Assembly (NCBI GenBank): GCA_007750655.1
Contig: CP036290.1
Span: 744,001-808,000, forward strand
Source: Rohdeia mirabilis
Lineage (GTDB): Bacteria; Planctomycetota; UBA1135; GCA-002686595
DNA length: 64,000 nucleotides
Direction: 5' to 3'
Part shown: positions 29,644 through 38,836 of the stretch, in pieces
Layout: each line of letters opens with the position of its first letter
Numbering within the stretch: position 1 is the first letter of the stretch
Notes under the pieces: model-generated
The model's input: the letters and a program-made list of their open reading frames with translations, nothing else
What the model was told of the DNA's origin: nothing
Databases searched by the model: none
Program-made: the position numbers and the translations under genes

Positions 29644-30312
29644 TCAGCGCTCGAGCGCGAGTTCCTGCTCGACGCGCTCGGGCAGGCCATCCTCGAGCCC
29701 CAGTCGCGCCGCGAGCATCTGCAGCCACGCCTTCTCGGCGGCGGTGTCCGGATCGATCGCCGTGCGCGCGGCCACGTAGATCTCGACCGCCACGGGCGGG
29801 GTGGTCGCCGCCGCGACCAGTTCCTCGAGGTCGACGGGGTGCGCGAGTTCGTTCATGAGGTCGGCGCGATCTGCGTCGCTCAGGCCGTGGGTGTCGAAGC
29901 CCTGCAGGATCTGCGCCGTTTCCTGACCGTCGAGCCGACCGTCCGCCTTCGCCGCGGCGATCATCGCGCGCACGAGGACCAGTCCCAGGGACTGTTGGGC
30001 ATTGCGGTCCGTCGGAGCCGGGAGGAATCCGCTGCCCGCCGGCGGGAGCTGGGCGAGGTCGAGGGAGCGGTCGGAGCTCGCCGCCGCTCCTCCGGCTCCG
30101 GTGCTGGCCGGGGCACCCTTCGAGGCCTGATGTCCTTGGTAGGCTCGGTACGCGAGTGCACCGATCGCGGCGATGCCTCCGTACTTCAACGCCTTCGCAC
30201 CCATCTTCCGACCGCCCTTGCTGAGCAGCATGCTGCCGGCCATGCCGCCGGCGAAGCCCTTCGCTGTGGGACTGCTGAGGAGGCTTCCAAGGATCTTTCC
30301 GGCGTCGAACAT
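29644..30312 (-). CDS. DUF533 / TerB-like protein (YebE-type)
   Basis: This 222-residue protein starts at MFDAGKILGSLLSS. A glycine-rich hydrophobic stretch (about 15-65, with GGMAGSMLLSKGG and YGGIAAIGALAYRAY) could insert in the membrane. The C-terminal helical domain (about 95-215; VRAMIAAAKADGRLDGQETA, AAEKAWLQMLAARLGLEDGL) is the TerB/DUF533 fold with its conserved acidic pair. The function is unknown; relatives are inner-membrane proteins. An N-terminal extension to 30417 lacks family similarity and is left out. Confidence 0.9.
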   Translation of the reverse strand: MFDAGKILGSLLSSPTAKGFAGGMAGSMLLSKGGRKMGAKALKYGGIAAIGALAYRAYQGHQASKGAPASTGAGGAAASSDRSLDLAQLPPAGSGFLPAPTDRNAQQSLGLVLVRAMIAAAKADGRLDGQETAQILQGFDTHGLSDADRADLMNELAHPVDLEELVAAATTPPVAVEIYVAARTAIDPDTAAEKAWLQMLAARLGLEDGLPERVEQELALER

Positions 30313-30549
30313 GGAACGGAGTCGTGGTGCTTGCGCGAGTGGAGGGGGCGCCCAGACGTGAGTACCCGGTCGGCGTGTCCGGTCGGGCCGCTGGGCTCGG
30401 CGAGCAAGATCGGACACGGTCGGCCCTCGTTCCAGACGCTTCCGAACGATCGACCGCGTGGCCGTGCTTCGCCTGGCTGCCGGAGCGGCTCGCAGCGCTA
30501 GCCTTCACACTTCGCGCCTCACTCGTCAGCTCCCACCCACGAAGAGTCC
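30313..30549. promoter_or_regulatory. divergent gap DUF533 / SixA-like gene
   Basis: In this 237-bp region, TAGCCT at 30499-30504 is a possible plus-strand -10, about 45 nt before the ATG at 30550. Nothing else was recognised. Confidence 0.3.
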
Positions 30550-31179
30550 ATGAACCTCGCTCTGAATCGATCCACCCTGGCCCTGCTGATCGGCACGCTG
30601 TGCGCGTCGGTGTGCTCCGTGGCTCACGTCGCTCCTCTCGGTCAGGAGCCCACAGCGCCGGGCGCCGTCGCACAGGAAGCGCGCGAGTCCGTCGAACCGG
30701 TGGTGGTCTTCCTCGTGCGCCACGCCGAGAAGGGCGACGACGACGCTCGCGATCCGGGTCTGTCGGAGGCCGGGAGCGCGCGCGCCGCCGAGCTCGCGGG
30801 CATGCTGGCCGGCGCCGGCGTGACCCACCTCTTCGCGAGTGAGTACCGCCGCACGCAGGCGACGCTCGCGCCGCTGGCCGAGGTGAGCGGTGTCGAGGTC
30901 GAGGTGGTCGGAGCGCGCAACGCCGAAGCCCTCGTCGCGCGCATCCTCGAACTCGAGCAAGGGTCGGTCGCCGTGGTCGCCGGGCACTCGAACACCACGC
31001 CGGGCCTCGCGGCTGCGCTGTCGCGAGCGAGTCGGACGGCCGGTGGTCGCGTCCTCACCGACACGCTCCCCGAGGACGAGTACGGCGTCCTGTTCGAGGT
31101 GGTGCTGCCCGCGCCGTCCGAACGTCGGCGCGAGTCGGCGACCCAGCCCAAGTTGCTCGAACTGCGCTACGGCGAGTAG
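30550..31179 (+). CDS. exported histidine phosphatase (SixA-like)
   Basis: This 209-residue protein has a signal peptide at about 1-27. The phosphoglycerate-mutase fold begins at FLVRHAEKG, whose histidine (H58) would be phosphorylated. The second catalytic histidine is in VAGHSNT (about residue 145). SixA-like histidine phosphatases act on phosphohistidine or small phosphates, but an exported form more likely acts on extracellular or periplasmic phosphoesters. The substrate is unknown. Confidence 0.88.
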   Translation: MNLALNRSTLALLIGTLCASVCSVAHVAPLGQEPTAPGAVAQEARESVEPVVVFLVRHAEKGDDDARDPGLSEAGSARAAELAGMLAGAGVTHLFASEYRRTQATLAPLAEVSGVEVEVVGARNAEALVARILELEQGSVAVVAGHSNTTPGLAAALSRASRTAGGRVLTDTLPEDEYGVLFEVVLPAPSERRRESATQPKLLELRYGE

Positions 31180-31852
31180 ACGCGGCGGCGGCACCGGGGG
31201 CGTCGGTCGATTCGTCGACGTCAGCGGACGACGGGGGTCGACGGGGGTCGACCGCGCCGTGGGCCGGAGCGGCGCGTCGATGGCGTGGCCGGCGCGGCGC
31301 GTTCCACGGGTGAGTTCCTCGGCCGAGTTCCACCCGTGAGCCCGTGCGGTGGATTCGTGCGATGGATTCGCGCGGCCGCGCCGGCACGGGGCCGGGCGCC
31401 GAACGCTTGTTCGAGCGCCGTCGAGGAGCTCACGTCGAGCGCGGACCTCGCGTCGAGCGACCCAGGTGCTCGCACCGCCCCGGAACCTCCACGCCATGTC
31501 GCGTTCGGTCCACGCGAAGCCCCTGCGAAGCCCGCGTCACTGGCGCGGACATCGAGCGCGGCACGGACCGCGACCGAAGGCTCCGCCGCCGCTAGGTGGA
31601 GCGCTCGGCCGCTTCTTCCGCGCAGCCATTCGCCGAGGCCCCCGACTCCGGGCGGCCTCGCCCCACCGCTCCAGTGCATGGGCGCACCATCTCGCTCGCC
31701 AGGTCCTAGAGATGGCGTGGGTGGGAAGCGGGTTCGCCGCGGGTAGGGGAGCGGTCGAGCTCCACCCGCACGGTCGCCGCTCGCGTTCGATCGCCAGCGG
31801 GCATCTTCGGCAGCGGGCATCGATCGCCAACGGGCATCGATCGCCAGCGGGC
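31180..31852. other. 673-bp gene-poor region with small repeats
   Basis: No reading frame with a recognisable product was found on either strand. Short repeats occur: GTCGACGGGG twice near 31230, and near 31790-31860 several copies of CGATCGCCAGCGGGCAT with small changes. These resemble local slippage rather than mobile DNA. Confidence 0.5.
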
Positions 31853-32134
31853 TCAGTCGACGACCTCGACGCCCTTCCAGAACGCCACGTGGCCGGCGAT
31901 CTCCTTCGCGGCGTCCTTCGGTTCGCGGTAGATCCAGGCGGCGTTCTCGTTGCGCTGTCCGCCGACGACCACGTGCTTGTAGTTGGCGGTGCCCTTCCAG
32001 CCGCAGACCGTCGTGTGATCGCTGTCCGCGAAGTGCTCGGCCACGATGGCGTCGGGCGGGAAGTAGTGGTTGCCGTCCACGACGACGGTGCGGTCGCTCT
32101 CGGCGATGGTGGTGTCCTTCCAGATGGCGCGCAT
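31853..32134 (-). CDS. DUF427-domain protein
   Basis: This 93-residue protein is a complete single DUF427 domain (PF04248), recognisable from IAESDRTVVVDGNHYFPPDA, CGWKGTANY and AAWIYREPKDAAKEIAGHVA. The family is small and compact, of unknown function, common in bacteria and fungi. It stands alone downstream of a strong hairpin. Confidence 0.93.
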   Translation of the reverse strand: MRAIWKDTTIAESDRTVVVDGNHYFPPDAIVAEHFADSDHTTVCGWKGTANYKHVVVGGQRNENAAWIYREPKDAAKEIAGHVAFWKGVEVVD

Positions 32135-32173
32135 GGTGGGTCCACGGTGGGGCGGTCCTGGGGAGTGGGGGAT

Positions 32174-32198
32174 CCGGCCGCCGAGGAACGGCGGCCGG
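32174..32198 (-). terminator. perfect 10-bp GC hairpin after pdxJ
   Basis: CCGGCCGCCG and CGGCGGCCGG pair perfectly around a 5-nt loop. The hairpin lies between the pdxJ stop (32340) and the DUF427 start (32134), so it can separate the two minus-strand transcripts. Confidence 0.5.
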
Positions 32199-32339
32199 GA
32201 TGCCGTCCGGATCGGTGCACGAGTCGCCTGGGGCGCGGCGTGCGGTGCATCGGGCGGGCTTCTCGGTTCGTCGGAAGCTCCTTCGCAACGAGCGCGCCCG
32301 CGGTTGCCGGGGCGTCGTGTTTCGTCCGCGCCGCTCCGC

Positions 32340-33083
32340 CTAGCCTTCGAGCCCCATCGCCACGCGCATCTCCCGCACGGCGCCGCCCGCTCCCACGAAC
32401 AGGGCGCGCGCCACGAGCGCGTGACCGATGTTCAACTCCTCGAGGTGGGCGATGCGCGCAACGGGCCCGACGTTGACGAGGTCGAGGCCGTGGCCCGCGT
32501 TGACGCGCAGTCCGAGTTCGTGCGCCAGCTCCGCAGCCCGTCGCAGGCGCTCGAGTTCGGCCTCGCGCTCGGCGTCGACCGTGTTCGCATAACGCCCCGT
32601 GTGCAGCTCGATGAAGGGCGCACCGGTCGCAGCCGCCGCGCGGATCTGATCGAGGTCGGGATCGACGAACAGGCTGACCAGCCCGCCGGAGCGTCCGAGG
32701 CGCGGCACCGCCGTCGCGAGACGAGCCGACTCCGCGATCACGTCCAGGCCGCCTTCGGTCGTGACCTCGGCGCGGTTCTCGGGCACGAGGCAGAAGGCGT
32801 CCGCGCCCGAGTCGCAGGCGAGGTCGACCATCTCGTCGTCGAGGCTGCACTCGAGGTTGAGCAGCGTGCCGATACGCCCGCGCAGAGCCTGCACGTCGTC
32901 GTCCTGGATGTGGCGGCGATCCTTGCGCAGGTGGACCGTGATCCCGTCGGCGCCCGCGGCTTCGCAGGCGAGCGCGAACTCGGTGGGATCGGGGAAACGC
33001 GCGCGACGGGCCTGGCGCACCGTTGCCACGTGGTCGACGTTGACGTGCAGTCGCAGCGCGAGGTCGGGAGCTCCTTTGGCCAT
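32340..33083 (-). CDS. pdxJ: PdxJ, pyridoxine 5'-phosphate synthase
   Basis: This 247-residue protein condenses 1-deoxyxylulose 5-phosphate with 3-amino-2-oxopropyl phosphate in DXP-dependent vitamin B6 synthesis. The TIM-barrel landmarks are [18 protein letters not shown] at the N-terminus, [37 protein letters not shown] and [12 protein letters not shown] choose the MAKGAPDL start rather than one 7 codons earlier because a TACGCT box (33090-33095) ends 6 nt before it and would overlap the earlier start. The gene is divergent from rsmD. Confidence 0.96.
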   Translation of the reverse strand: MAKGAPDLALRLHVNVDHVATVRQARRARFPDPTEFALACEAAGADGITVHLRKDRRHIQDDDVQALRGRIGTLLNLECSLDDEMVDLACDSGADAFCLVPENRAEVTTEGGLDVIAESARLATAVPRLGRSGGLVSLFVDPDLDQIRAAAATGAPFIELHTGRYANTVDAEREAELERLRRAAELAHELGLRVNAGHGLDLVNVGPVARIAHLEELNIGHALVARALFVGAGGAVREMRVAMGLEG

Positions 33084-33089
33084 GCCCGG

Positions 33090-33095
33090 AGCGTA
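33090..33095 (-). promoter_or_regulatory. -10 box TACGCT for pdxJ
   Basis: On the minus strand TACGCT is followed by 6 nt and then the pdxJ ATG at 33083. It decides the start codon choice. Confidence 0.45.
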
Positions 33096-33399
33096 GATGT
33101 CCACAGCGCGTCGCGCGAGCCCACACCTTCACGTCCGCGGTCGACGGCACGCGGCGACCCCTCACGTTCGGGGTGTCGAGGTACGCCGATCGGAACGGAT
33201 CGCGGTGCACCGTGCGGTGCTCCAGGTCGGACGTCGAGTCGCGTGGCGGCGAGCACCAGCGCGGTGCTCCGACGAGGTTCTCCAGGTCGGGCGCGAGAGC
33301 GCGTGCCGAGCGAGCGCGCGCCCGCGAGCGGACCGCGGCTCCGGGGACGGTTCCGCGAACCCGCGCGACCGCGTACTCCATCGACCACGTCCGCAGCGG

Positions 33400-33405
33400 T
33401 ACAGT
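33400..33405 (+). promoter_or_regulatory. -10 box TACAGT for rsmD
   Basis: TACAGT is followed by 7 nt and then the ATG at 33413, the spacing of a leaderless start. Confidence 0.5.
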
Positions 33406-33412
33406 CACCGCC

Positions 33413-34057
33413 ATGCGCGTCATCGCCGGAGTCCTGCGCGGCCGTCGCTTCGATGCACCGCAGGGATCGGGCACCCGCCCGATGCTCGATCGCGTGCGCG
33501 AAGCCATCTTCTCGACGCTGGCGCCCTGGCTCGAGGGCGCCGCGGTGCTCGACCTGTTCGCCGGCTCCGGCGCGATGTCGATCGAAGCCCTGTCCCGCGG
33601 CGCACGGCGGGCGCGGCTCGTGGAGGCCGACGCGCGCGTGCGCGAACTCGAGGCCCAGAACCTCGCGGCGCTCGGGCTGACCGAACGCGCGACGGTCGTC
33701 GGCGGGGACGCGGCCGCAGCACAGGCGTGGGAAGGCGGTCCGTTCGACGTGGTCTTCTGCGACCCGCCGTTCCCGTGGCTCGCCGACCCCGACCGACGGC
33801 CACTCGTTCTCGCGATGGTGCAGGAGCTCGTCGCGAACCACCTGGCGGACGAAGGGGTCGTGGTCCTGCACGTCCCCGTGGGCGCGGTGACCGAGACCGA
33901 GCTCACAGCGGCCCACCTCGCCGGAGCGCGTGCCGGTGACGAGCCCGCTTCCGCCGGGCCGAGCGAAGCTGGTCCCCCCGCGCTCCCGCCGCTCGTGGCC
34001 CAGGAGCGGGTCTACGGTGGTCAGTCCATCTGGTACCTCCAGCTCGATCCTGAGTGA
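33413..34057 (+). CDS. rsmD: RsmD, 16S rRNA (guanine966-N2)-methyltransferase
   Basis: This 214-residue protein starts with the family opening RVIAGVLRGRRFDAP and has TRPMLDRVREAIFSTL at 21-36. The S-adenosylmethionine loop is LDLFAGSGA (46-54) and the catalytic N6/N2-methylase motif is DPPF (117-120). A Pro/Ala/Gly-rich insertion lies near 175-198, before the final VYGGQSIWYLQL. The reaction, N2-methylation of G966 in 16S rRNA, is assigned by family. Confidence 0.93.
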   Translation: MRVIAGVLRGRRFDAPQGSGTRPMLDRVREAIFSTLAPWLEGAAVLDLFAGSGAMSIEALSRGARRARLVEADARVRELEAQNLAALGLTERATVVGGDAAAAQAWEGGPFDVVFCDPPFPWLADPDRRPLVLAMVQELVANHLADEGVVVLHVPVGAVTETELTAAHLAGARAGDEPASAGPSEAGPPALPPLVAQERVYGGQSIWYLQLDPE

Positions 34058-34084
34058 GGGCGCCCCGCGTGCCGATGCAGGGGC

Positions 34085-34801
34085 GTGAGCCCTCGCCGCC
34101 GCCCGAACCCGATCCAGCCGCCCGCCCCGGTCCATGGGGTCCTGCGGATGATCGCCCTGGTCGCCGCGCCGCTCCTGTGCCTCGCCCAGCCGGCTTCCCA
34201 GCCCGCCGCGCAGCCCACGGCCCGCCACGCGCCGACCAGCTTCGACGGGCCGGTCGAGCTCTCGCAGCTCCGCCGACTGCCGAGTCGCGCGCTCGAGATC
34301 CCGTTCCGCGCCACCGTCGTGGTCCAGGCCGTCGACCGGGCGTGGGATCCGCTCCTGACGCGCTTCGACGGGGCCACGTGGCTCCGCCTGGAAGCTTGGA
34401 GCGACGACGCGGCCCTCTGGGAGCGCGCGTCCTTCGAGAACCCGGCTCCGTACCTCTTCGCCCGCCGCGGAACAGGCGCCGCCCAGGCTCTGCTCGCCGC
34501 CAGTCCCTACGACCGGATCGAAGTGGAGGGGGCGGTGCGCCAGGTCTTCGCCGGTGAGCCCTGGATCGAGATCTGGGCCGTGCATCGCAAGGGAGTCGCC
34601 TTGACCGAAGCGACCGTGTTCCACGCCGCGCGCGCCGAACGCCTCGAGCGAGAGGGCAACCTGGAGCTCGCTCGCTCGGAGATCGAGCGGGCCCTCGCCG
34701 CTCCGATGCCCGAGCACCACCGCGCTCCTCTGCTCGCGATCGCCGAGCGCCTCGAGGTCCCCGCGGACGGGTCGGACTCGAGTTCCGGCTCCTCCAAGTA
34801 G
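34085..34801 (+). CDS. exported hypothetical protein, possible OB-like domain
   Basis: This 238-residue protein is read from a GTG; an internal ATG at 34148 gives a tighter signal peptide (MIALVAAPLLCLAQPA). The mature part has a beta-rich segment (about 70-170; FRATVVVQAVDRAWDPL, DRIEVEGAVRQVFAGEPWIE) suggestive of an OB-like barrel, then a helical tail resembling one TPR-like pair (RLEREGNLELARSEIERAL). No family was assigned. It follows rsmD after 27 bp and may share its transcript. Confidence 0.65.
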   Translation: MSPRRRPNPIQPPAPVHGVLRMIALVAAPLLCLAQPASQPAAQPTARHAPTSFDGPVELSQLRRLPSRALEIPFRATVVVQAVDRAWDPLLTRFDGATWLRLEAWSDDAALWERASFENPAPYLFARRGTGAAQALLAASPYDRIEVEGAVRQVFAGEPWIEIWAVHRKGVALTEATVFHAARAERLEREGNLELARSEIERALAAPMPEHHRAPLLAIAERLEVPADGSDSSSGSSK

Positions 34802-35212
34802 GTCGCGAAGGCTGGGCCTGCGGCGTCCGAGACCCCGCCGACCCGCACCCACCGGAGCGCGTGGACGGCCCGGAGCACCCACGGAAGGTGGTTCGAGGCG
34901 TGGAGGTGCCGAGCGCGGGGCCCAGTGGCCGTGCCGCGGTCGCCCGCTCGCCGGGCGGAAGCCGTTATCGGTGGGGCGCCAGGCTGCGCCATGGATCGGA
35001 GTTCGTCGGACCATGCCACCAAGACGCGACGGGCCCCCGATCGGTGTCGGATCGCGTTCGTGATTTTTTCGGGTTTCGGTTCGTGTTTTGTTCGCATTCG
35101 TCCGCAACCGTCGGCACCCTCGGCACGTCTTCCTGGTCCGCGCCGGTGCATCGCCCCGGGGCGGCTCGCGCCGGCCGGATCGCTCCGCCGGCTTCCTGAC
35201 CCGAGGTGACCC
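34802..35212. other. 411-bp region before recN with T-rich patch
   Basis: No gene is supported. A strikingly T-rich patch at about 35055-35095 breaks the otherwise GC-rich sequence and contains the LexA-like direct repeats annotated separately. It probably carries the recN promoter. Confidence 0.5.
35056..35093 (+). promoter_or_regulatory. tandem GTTC-N7-GTTC-like boxes upstream of recN
   Basis: GTTCGTGTTTTGTTC at 35079-35093 matches the direct-repeat LexA box known from alphaproteobacteria (GTTC-N7-GTTC). A second, imperfect copy, GTTCGTGATTTTTTC, lies at 35056-35070. Both are about 120-155 bp before the recN start. Since recN is a common SOS gene, LexA control is plausible but untested. 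Confidence 0.5.
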
Positions 35213-37510
35213 GTGCTGCACGAGCTCCGCGTTCGCGACTTCGCTCTCATCGATCGACTGACCGTCGGCTTCGGCCCCGGTCTCAACGCCATCACCGGCG
35301 AGACCGGCTCGGGCAAGAGCCTCATCGTCACCGCCCTCGAGTTGCTCGGCGGGGCGCGTCCCCGCGGCGGCGTCGGGATCTGGGTGCGTGCGGGGGCCGA
35401 GCGCGCGGTGCTCGAGGCCTCGTTCGACGTGCCGCGGCCGACGGACCCGACCCACGCCGCGGTGTCGGCCTGGTTCGAGCGGCACCTGCCCGAGCTGGAC
35501 GGCGAGCGTTGGAGCGAGGACGGCGAGCTGTTGGTCGTGCGGGTCCTCGACGGCGGCGGTCGATCGCGTGCCCGTGTGCAAGGACTGTCGGTGACCGTGG
35601 CTGCGCTGGGGGAGCTCGTGCGCGAGCTGCTCGAGGTGAACGGACAGTTCGAGCAGCGCGCGGTCAACGAGCCGACTCGACAGACCGCTTGGTTCGACGA
35701 GATCGCCGACAGGCGCGCGGCCGACACGGCGACGGGCCGCACCGTTCGGAAGGGCTCGGATCCGGGCGGATCGAGCATCGCCGACGCGTTGACGGTCTAC
35801 GTGGCGGCGCGCGAGGACTGGCTCGGCCGCCGCGCCGAACGGCTCGCGCTCGAGGAACGCGCACGCGAGCGCGACGGCCGCGCGACCTTCCTGCGCATCG
35901 CACTCGAGGAGTTGGAAGCGCTCGACCCGCGAGGTGGCGAGGGGAGTGAGCTGCGCCGCGAGCGCGAGTTGTTGCGCCAGTCCGAACAGGTGGTCGGCGA
36001 CCTCGGAGCCACGGCGGGGGCGCTCTCCGAGGGCGAGGACCCGCTGATCTCCCAGGTCGCGGTCGTGGCCGATCGCGTGGCCCGTTGGGCGAATGCCGCC
36101 GATCCCCTGCACCAGGTGGCGGAGTCGCTGAGCACGGGGCTCTTGCACCTCGAGGACGCGGCCGCGCGACTGGTCTCGTTCCTCGGTGGCGTCGAGTCCG
36201 ACCCGCAACGGCTCGAGCAGGTCGAAGTCAGGCTCGCGGCGCTCGAGCGGGCGGCTCGGCGACACGGGCTGGACGTGGACCGACTCGCACTGCACGTCGA
36301 GGCGCTGCGCACCGAAGCCGACGAACTCGACGACTTGGACGGCGCGCGCGAGCGGCTGCGGCGCGACGAGTCGGTGGCGCTGGCGCGGGTGGAGGACGCG
36401 GCGCGCGAACTCACCGAACGGCGACGCGAGCGGGCCGGAACCCTGACCGAGATGGTGCAGCCGCTGCTCGACCGGCTGGGCCTGGCCCAAGCGCGACTCG
36501 ACGTGTGCTTCACCGAACGCGGCGCGGTCGGTGGCGCGGTCGGTGGCGCGCTCGGTGGCGGCGACGACGCGGAGGATGGCGAAGCCGACGGGGCGCGCCG
36601 CTTCGGACCGACCGGCGTCGAGGACGTGACGCTCTCGTGGAGCCCCAACCCCGGCGAACCGGCGCGCCCCTTGGCGCACATCGCATCGGGTGGCGAGGCG
36701 GCGCGCGTGTTCCTCGCGCTGCGGTGTGCGGCGACCGGGGCCGTGTTCGGGGAGGCTCCACGCGCGGCCGGTCCACGTCGCTCGACGGGCGCCGAGCCCG
36801 ATCTCGACACAGCGAGTCTCCGCACGCACACGCTCGTCTTCGACGAAGTGGACGCGGCGGTCGGCGGCCGACTGGCTCCGAAGGTGGCCGAGTGTCTCGC
36901 GGCCCTGGCGCGCGGAGGGCAGGTCTTGACCGTGACCCACCAGCCCGCCATCGCGGCACGGGCGGACCGCCACCTGGCCGTGGTCAAGCGCACGCGCGAC
37001 GGGCGCACGTCGGCCCAGGCCGTGGTGCTCGAGGGGTCGGCGCGACTGAGCGAGATCGCCGCGATGGTGGGGGGCTCCGGGCGCAGTGCGACGGCCCGCG
37101 CCGAGGCCGAGAGGCTGCTCGCCTGCGGCGGTGTTCGCCGCGCGCGCGCGGGGACGGAGGAGGCCCGCGGTGGGGCGCCGCACGGGGTGGCCAGCCAGAG
37201 CGCTGCGAACCGGACCGCTGCGAATCAGACCGGGGCTTCGACCGGCGACGCGTCGGCTCCCGCCGAAGCCCTCCGCTCGGGGCGGCGTCCTGCGAAGACG
37301 GCCACACGGCCCGCCGACGCGAACGCGAACTCCAACGGTGGCGGTCGCTCGACTTCGGCGCAGGACGGGACTCGCCCGAAGACCGGGTCGCCCGCGCTCG
37401 ATCCCGCGTCCGCGAGTGCCTCGACCGCTCCGGTCCCGACGCGCGCCCCGAGTCCCCGAGCGTCCACGGCGCGCCGCGGCTCGCGACCCTCTTCCCGCAA
37501 GAGCGCTTGA
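35213..37510 (+). CDS. recN: RecN, SMC-like DNA double-strand-break repair ATPase
   Basis: This 765-residue protein has a GTG start. The N-terminus matches RecN (LHELRVRDFALIDRLTVGFG) with Walker A GETGSGKS (29-36). The middle consists of coiled-coil arms with a QFEQRAVNEP-type motif. The C-terminal ABC half has HIASGGEAARVFLALRC, the Walker B TLVFDEVDAAVGGRLAPKV and VTHQPAIAARAD. RecN gathers broken DNA ends for recombination. It is unusually long: after about residue 640 there is a basic Ser/Ala/Pro/Arg-rich tail of about 125 residues not found in typical RecN. Confidence 0.95.
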   Translation: MLHELRVRDFALIDRLTVGFGPGLNAITGETGSGKSLIVTALELLGGARPRGGVGIWVRAGAERAVLEASFDVPRPTDPTHAAVSAWFERHLPELDGERWSEDGELLVVRVLDGGGRSRARVQGLSVTVAALGELVRELLEVNGQFEQRAVNEPTRQTAWFDEIADRRAADTATGRTVRKGSDPGGSSIADALTVYVAAREDWLGRRAERLALEERARERDGRATFLRIALEELEALDPRGGEGSELRRERELLRQSEQVVGDLGATAGALSEGEDPLISQVAVVADRVARWANAADPLHQVAESLSTGLLHLEDAAARLVSFLGGVESDPQRLEQVEVRLAALERAARRHGLDVDRLALHVEALRTEADELDDLDGARERLRRDESVALARVEDAARELTERRRERAGTLTEMVQPLLDRLGLAQARLDVCFTERGAVGGAVGGALGGGDDAEDGEADGARRFGPTGVEDVTLSWSPNPGEPARPLAHIASGGEAARVFLALRCAATGAVFGEAPRAAGPRRSTGAEPDLDTASLRTHTLVFDEVDAAVGGRLAPKVAECLAALARGGQVLTVTHQPAIAARADRHLAVVKRTRDGRTSAQAVVLEGSARLSEIAAMVGGSGRSATARAEAERLLACGGVRRARAGTEEARGGAPHGVASQSAANRTAANQTGASTGDASAPAEALRSGRRPAKTATRPADANANSNGGGRSTSAQDGTRPKTGSPALDPASASASTAPVPTRAPSPRASTARRGSRPSSRKSA

Positions 37511-37534
37511 GGTGTTCGGTGCTTCTCTTCCGGG

Positions 37535-37540
37535 TAGGTT
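37535..37540 (+). promoter_or_regulatory. -10 box TAGGTT before the isomerase gene
   Basis: TAGGTT is followed by 8 nt and the GTG at 37549. It lies in the short gap after the recN stop, so the isomerase may have its own leaderless promoter. Confidence 0.4.
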
Positions 37541-37548
37541 TGTGCGCG

Positions 37549-38679
37549 GTGACCCCGACCCCCGAACACTCCCACGCCGGCTCTTCCGACCGCGCTTCCT
37601 CGGACGACGTCGAGCTGGCGGCCCACCTGGCCCGTGAACCGCTGCGCTTCGGCCGCCTGTGCCTGGAGAAGGTGTGGGGCGGTCGTGCGCTCGAAGACGT
37701 CCTGGGGATCGAGCTCGAGGGCGACGGCCCCATCGGCGAAACCTGGGAGTTGGTCGACCGCACGGATCACCAGTCGGTGGTGCGCGGCGGCCCGCTCGCG
37801 GGCACGACCCTGGGCGAACTCGTCGCGCGCGCCCCCCGTGCACTGCTCGGCAACGCGCCGACCGCTCGCAACGGACGCTTTCCGCTGCTCGTGAAGTTCC
37901 TCGATGCCTCCGCTCCCCTGAGCGTGCAGGTGCACCCGGACGACGCGGGCGCTGCGGCCCAGGGCCACGGCTCCGAGGCCAAGACCGAGGCCTGGTACTT
38001 CCTGCGCGACGGGGGCGAGGTCTGGTGCGGCTTCGAGCCCGGTGTCGACCGCGCGGCCTTCGAGACCGCCCTCGCCGCCGGCCACGCGTCGAAGCCCCTC
38101 GCCCGGCACCCGGTGCGCGGCGGCGACGCGCTCACCGTGCTCGGTGGGACCGTCCACGCGATCGGAGCGGGCGTGACCCTGCTCGAGGTCCAGCAGAACT
38201 CCGACACCACCTACCGCCTGGACGACTGGGGGCGTCTCGGCCTCGACGGGAAGCCGCGCGACCTGCACCTCGCCCAAGGGCTCGAGGTGACGCGTTTCGG
38301 CGTCCCGGCTCCCCGGACGTCGAGCCCGGCTCGCCCGCGACCCGGGGCCCGAACGCCCGCCACCCAGCTCCTGGCCTCGACCGAGCACTTCGAACTCGAG
38401 GCCATCGACCTCGCCTCCTCGCCTCCCGCGCTCACCCTCGACACCGGCGGGCGCTTCCAGATCTACGTGGTCGTCGCAGGACCCAACCGCGACCACTCTG
38501 GTATCGTGGTCGCCCGCGAATCCGAGCCGGCCGGCTCCGGGGTCCGTCTCGCCCTCGGCGAGTCCGTCCTCGTCCCTGCCGCCCTCGGTCGCCACCGCAT
38601 CGAACGCCTACCTGGTCCGGACGGCTCCTCCGCTCCCGACCCGGTGCGCCTCGTGCGGCTGGCCTGCCCCGCGCGCTGA
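37549..38679 (+). CDS. manA: type I phosphomannose isomerase-like (ManA/YvyI)
   Basis: This 376-residue protein is a cupin-fold, zinc-dependent isomerase interconverting mannose 6-phosphate and fructose 6-phosphate. Visible are RLCLEKVWGGRAL, the metal ligands in SVQVHPDD and KTEAWYFL, and the last ligand in GTVHAIGAGVTLLEVQQNSD, followed by TYRLDDWGR. The start is a GTG after TAGGTT. A Pro/Arg-rich insertion (about 250-268) precedes the C-terminal cupin part. It would feed mannose-derived nucleotide sugars for surface glycans. Confidence 0.92.
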   Translation: MTPTPEHSHAGSSDRASSDDVELAAHLAREPLRFGRLCLEKVWGGRALEDVLGIELEGDGPIGETWELVDRTDHQSVVRGGPLAGTTLGELVARAPRALLGNAPTARNGRFPLLVKFLDASAPLSVQVHPDDAGAAAQGHGSEAKTEAWYFLRDGGEVWCGFEPGVDRAAFETALAAGHASKPLARHPVRGGDALTVLGGTVHAIGAGVTLLEVQQNSDTTYRLDDWGRLGLDGKPRDLHLAQGLEVTRFGVPAPRTSSPARPRPGARTPATQLLASTEHFELEAIDLASSPPALTLDTGGRFQIYVVVAGPNRDHSGIVVARESEPAGSGVRLALGESVLVPAALGRHRIERLPGPDGSSAPDPVRLVRLACPAR

Positions 38680-38836
38680 TTCCACCGCTCGCTCGTCCCA
38701 CGACGACGCGCGCCGGAACCAGTTCCACGACGCGAGGCCGCCAGGTCCGTTCGCGAACCGCCACCGGCCGTTCGCCCCATCCAGCACGACTGTCGATCGC
38801 ACCGACAGCTCGAACCGGCCCCGGAGGGCCGCCGAC

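Larger units (their letters stand above)
33084..33412. promoter_or_regulatory. divergent pdxJ / rsmD promoter region
   Basis: In this 329-bp gap, both ends carry leaderless-type boxes (33090-33095 minus; 33400-33405 plus). In between are imperfect direct repeats around CTCCAGGTCGG (near 33220 and 33280). No gene is supported. Confidence 0.45.

Noticed and set aside
32738..37843. Minus-strand open frame of about 1700 codons opposite recN
   Set aside because: It is antisense to rsmD, recN and part of the isomerase; its composition is random-like, while the opposite strand has full-length known families.
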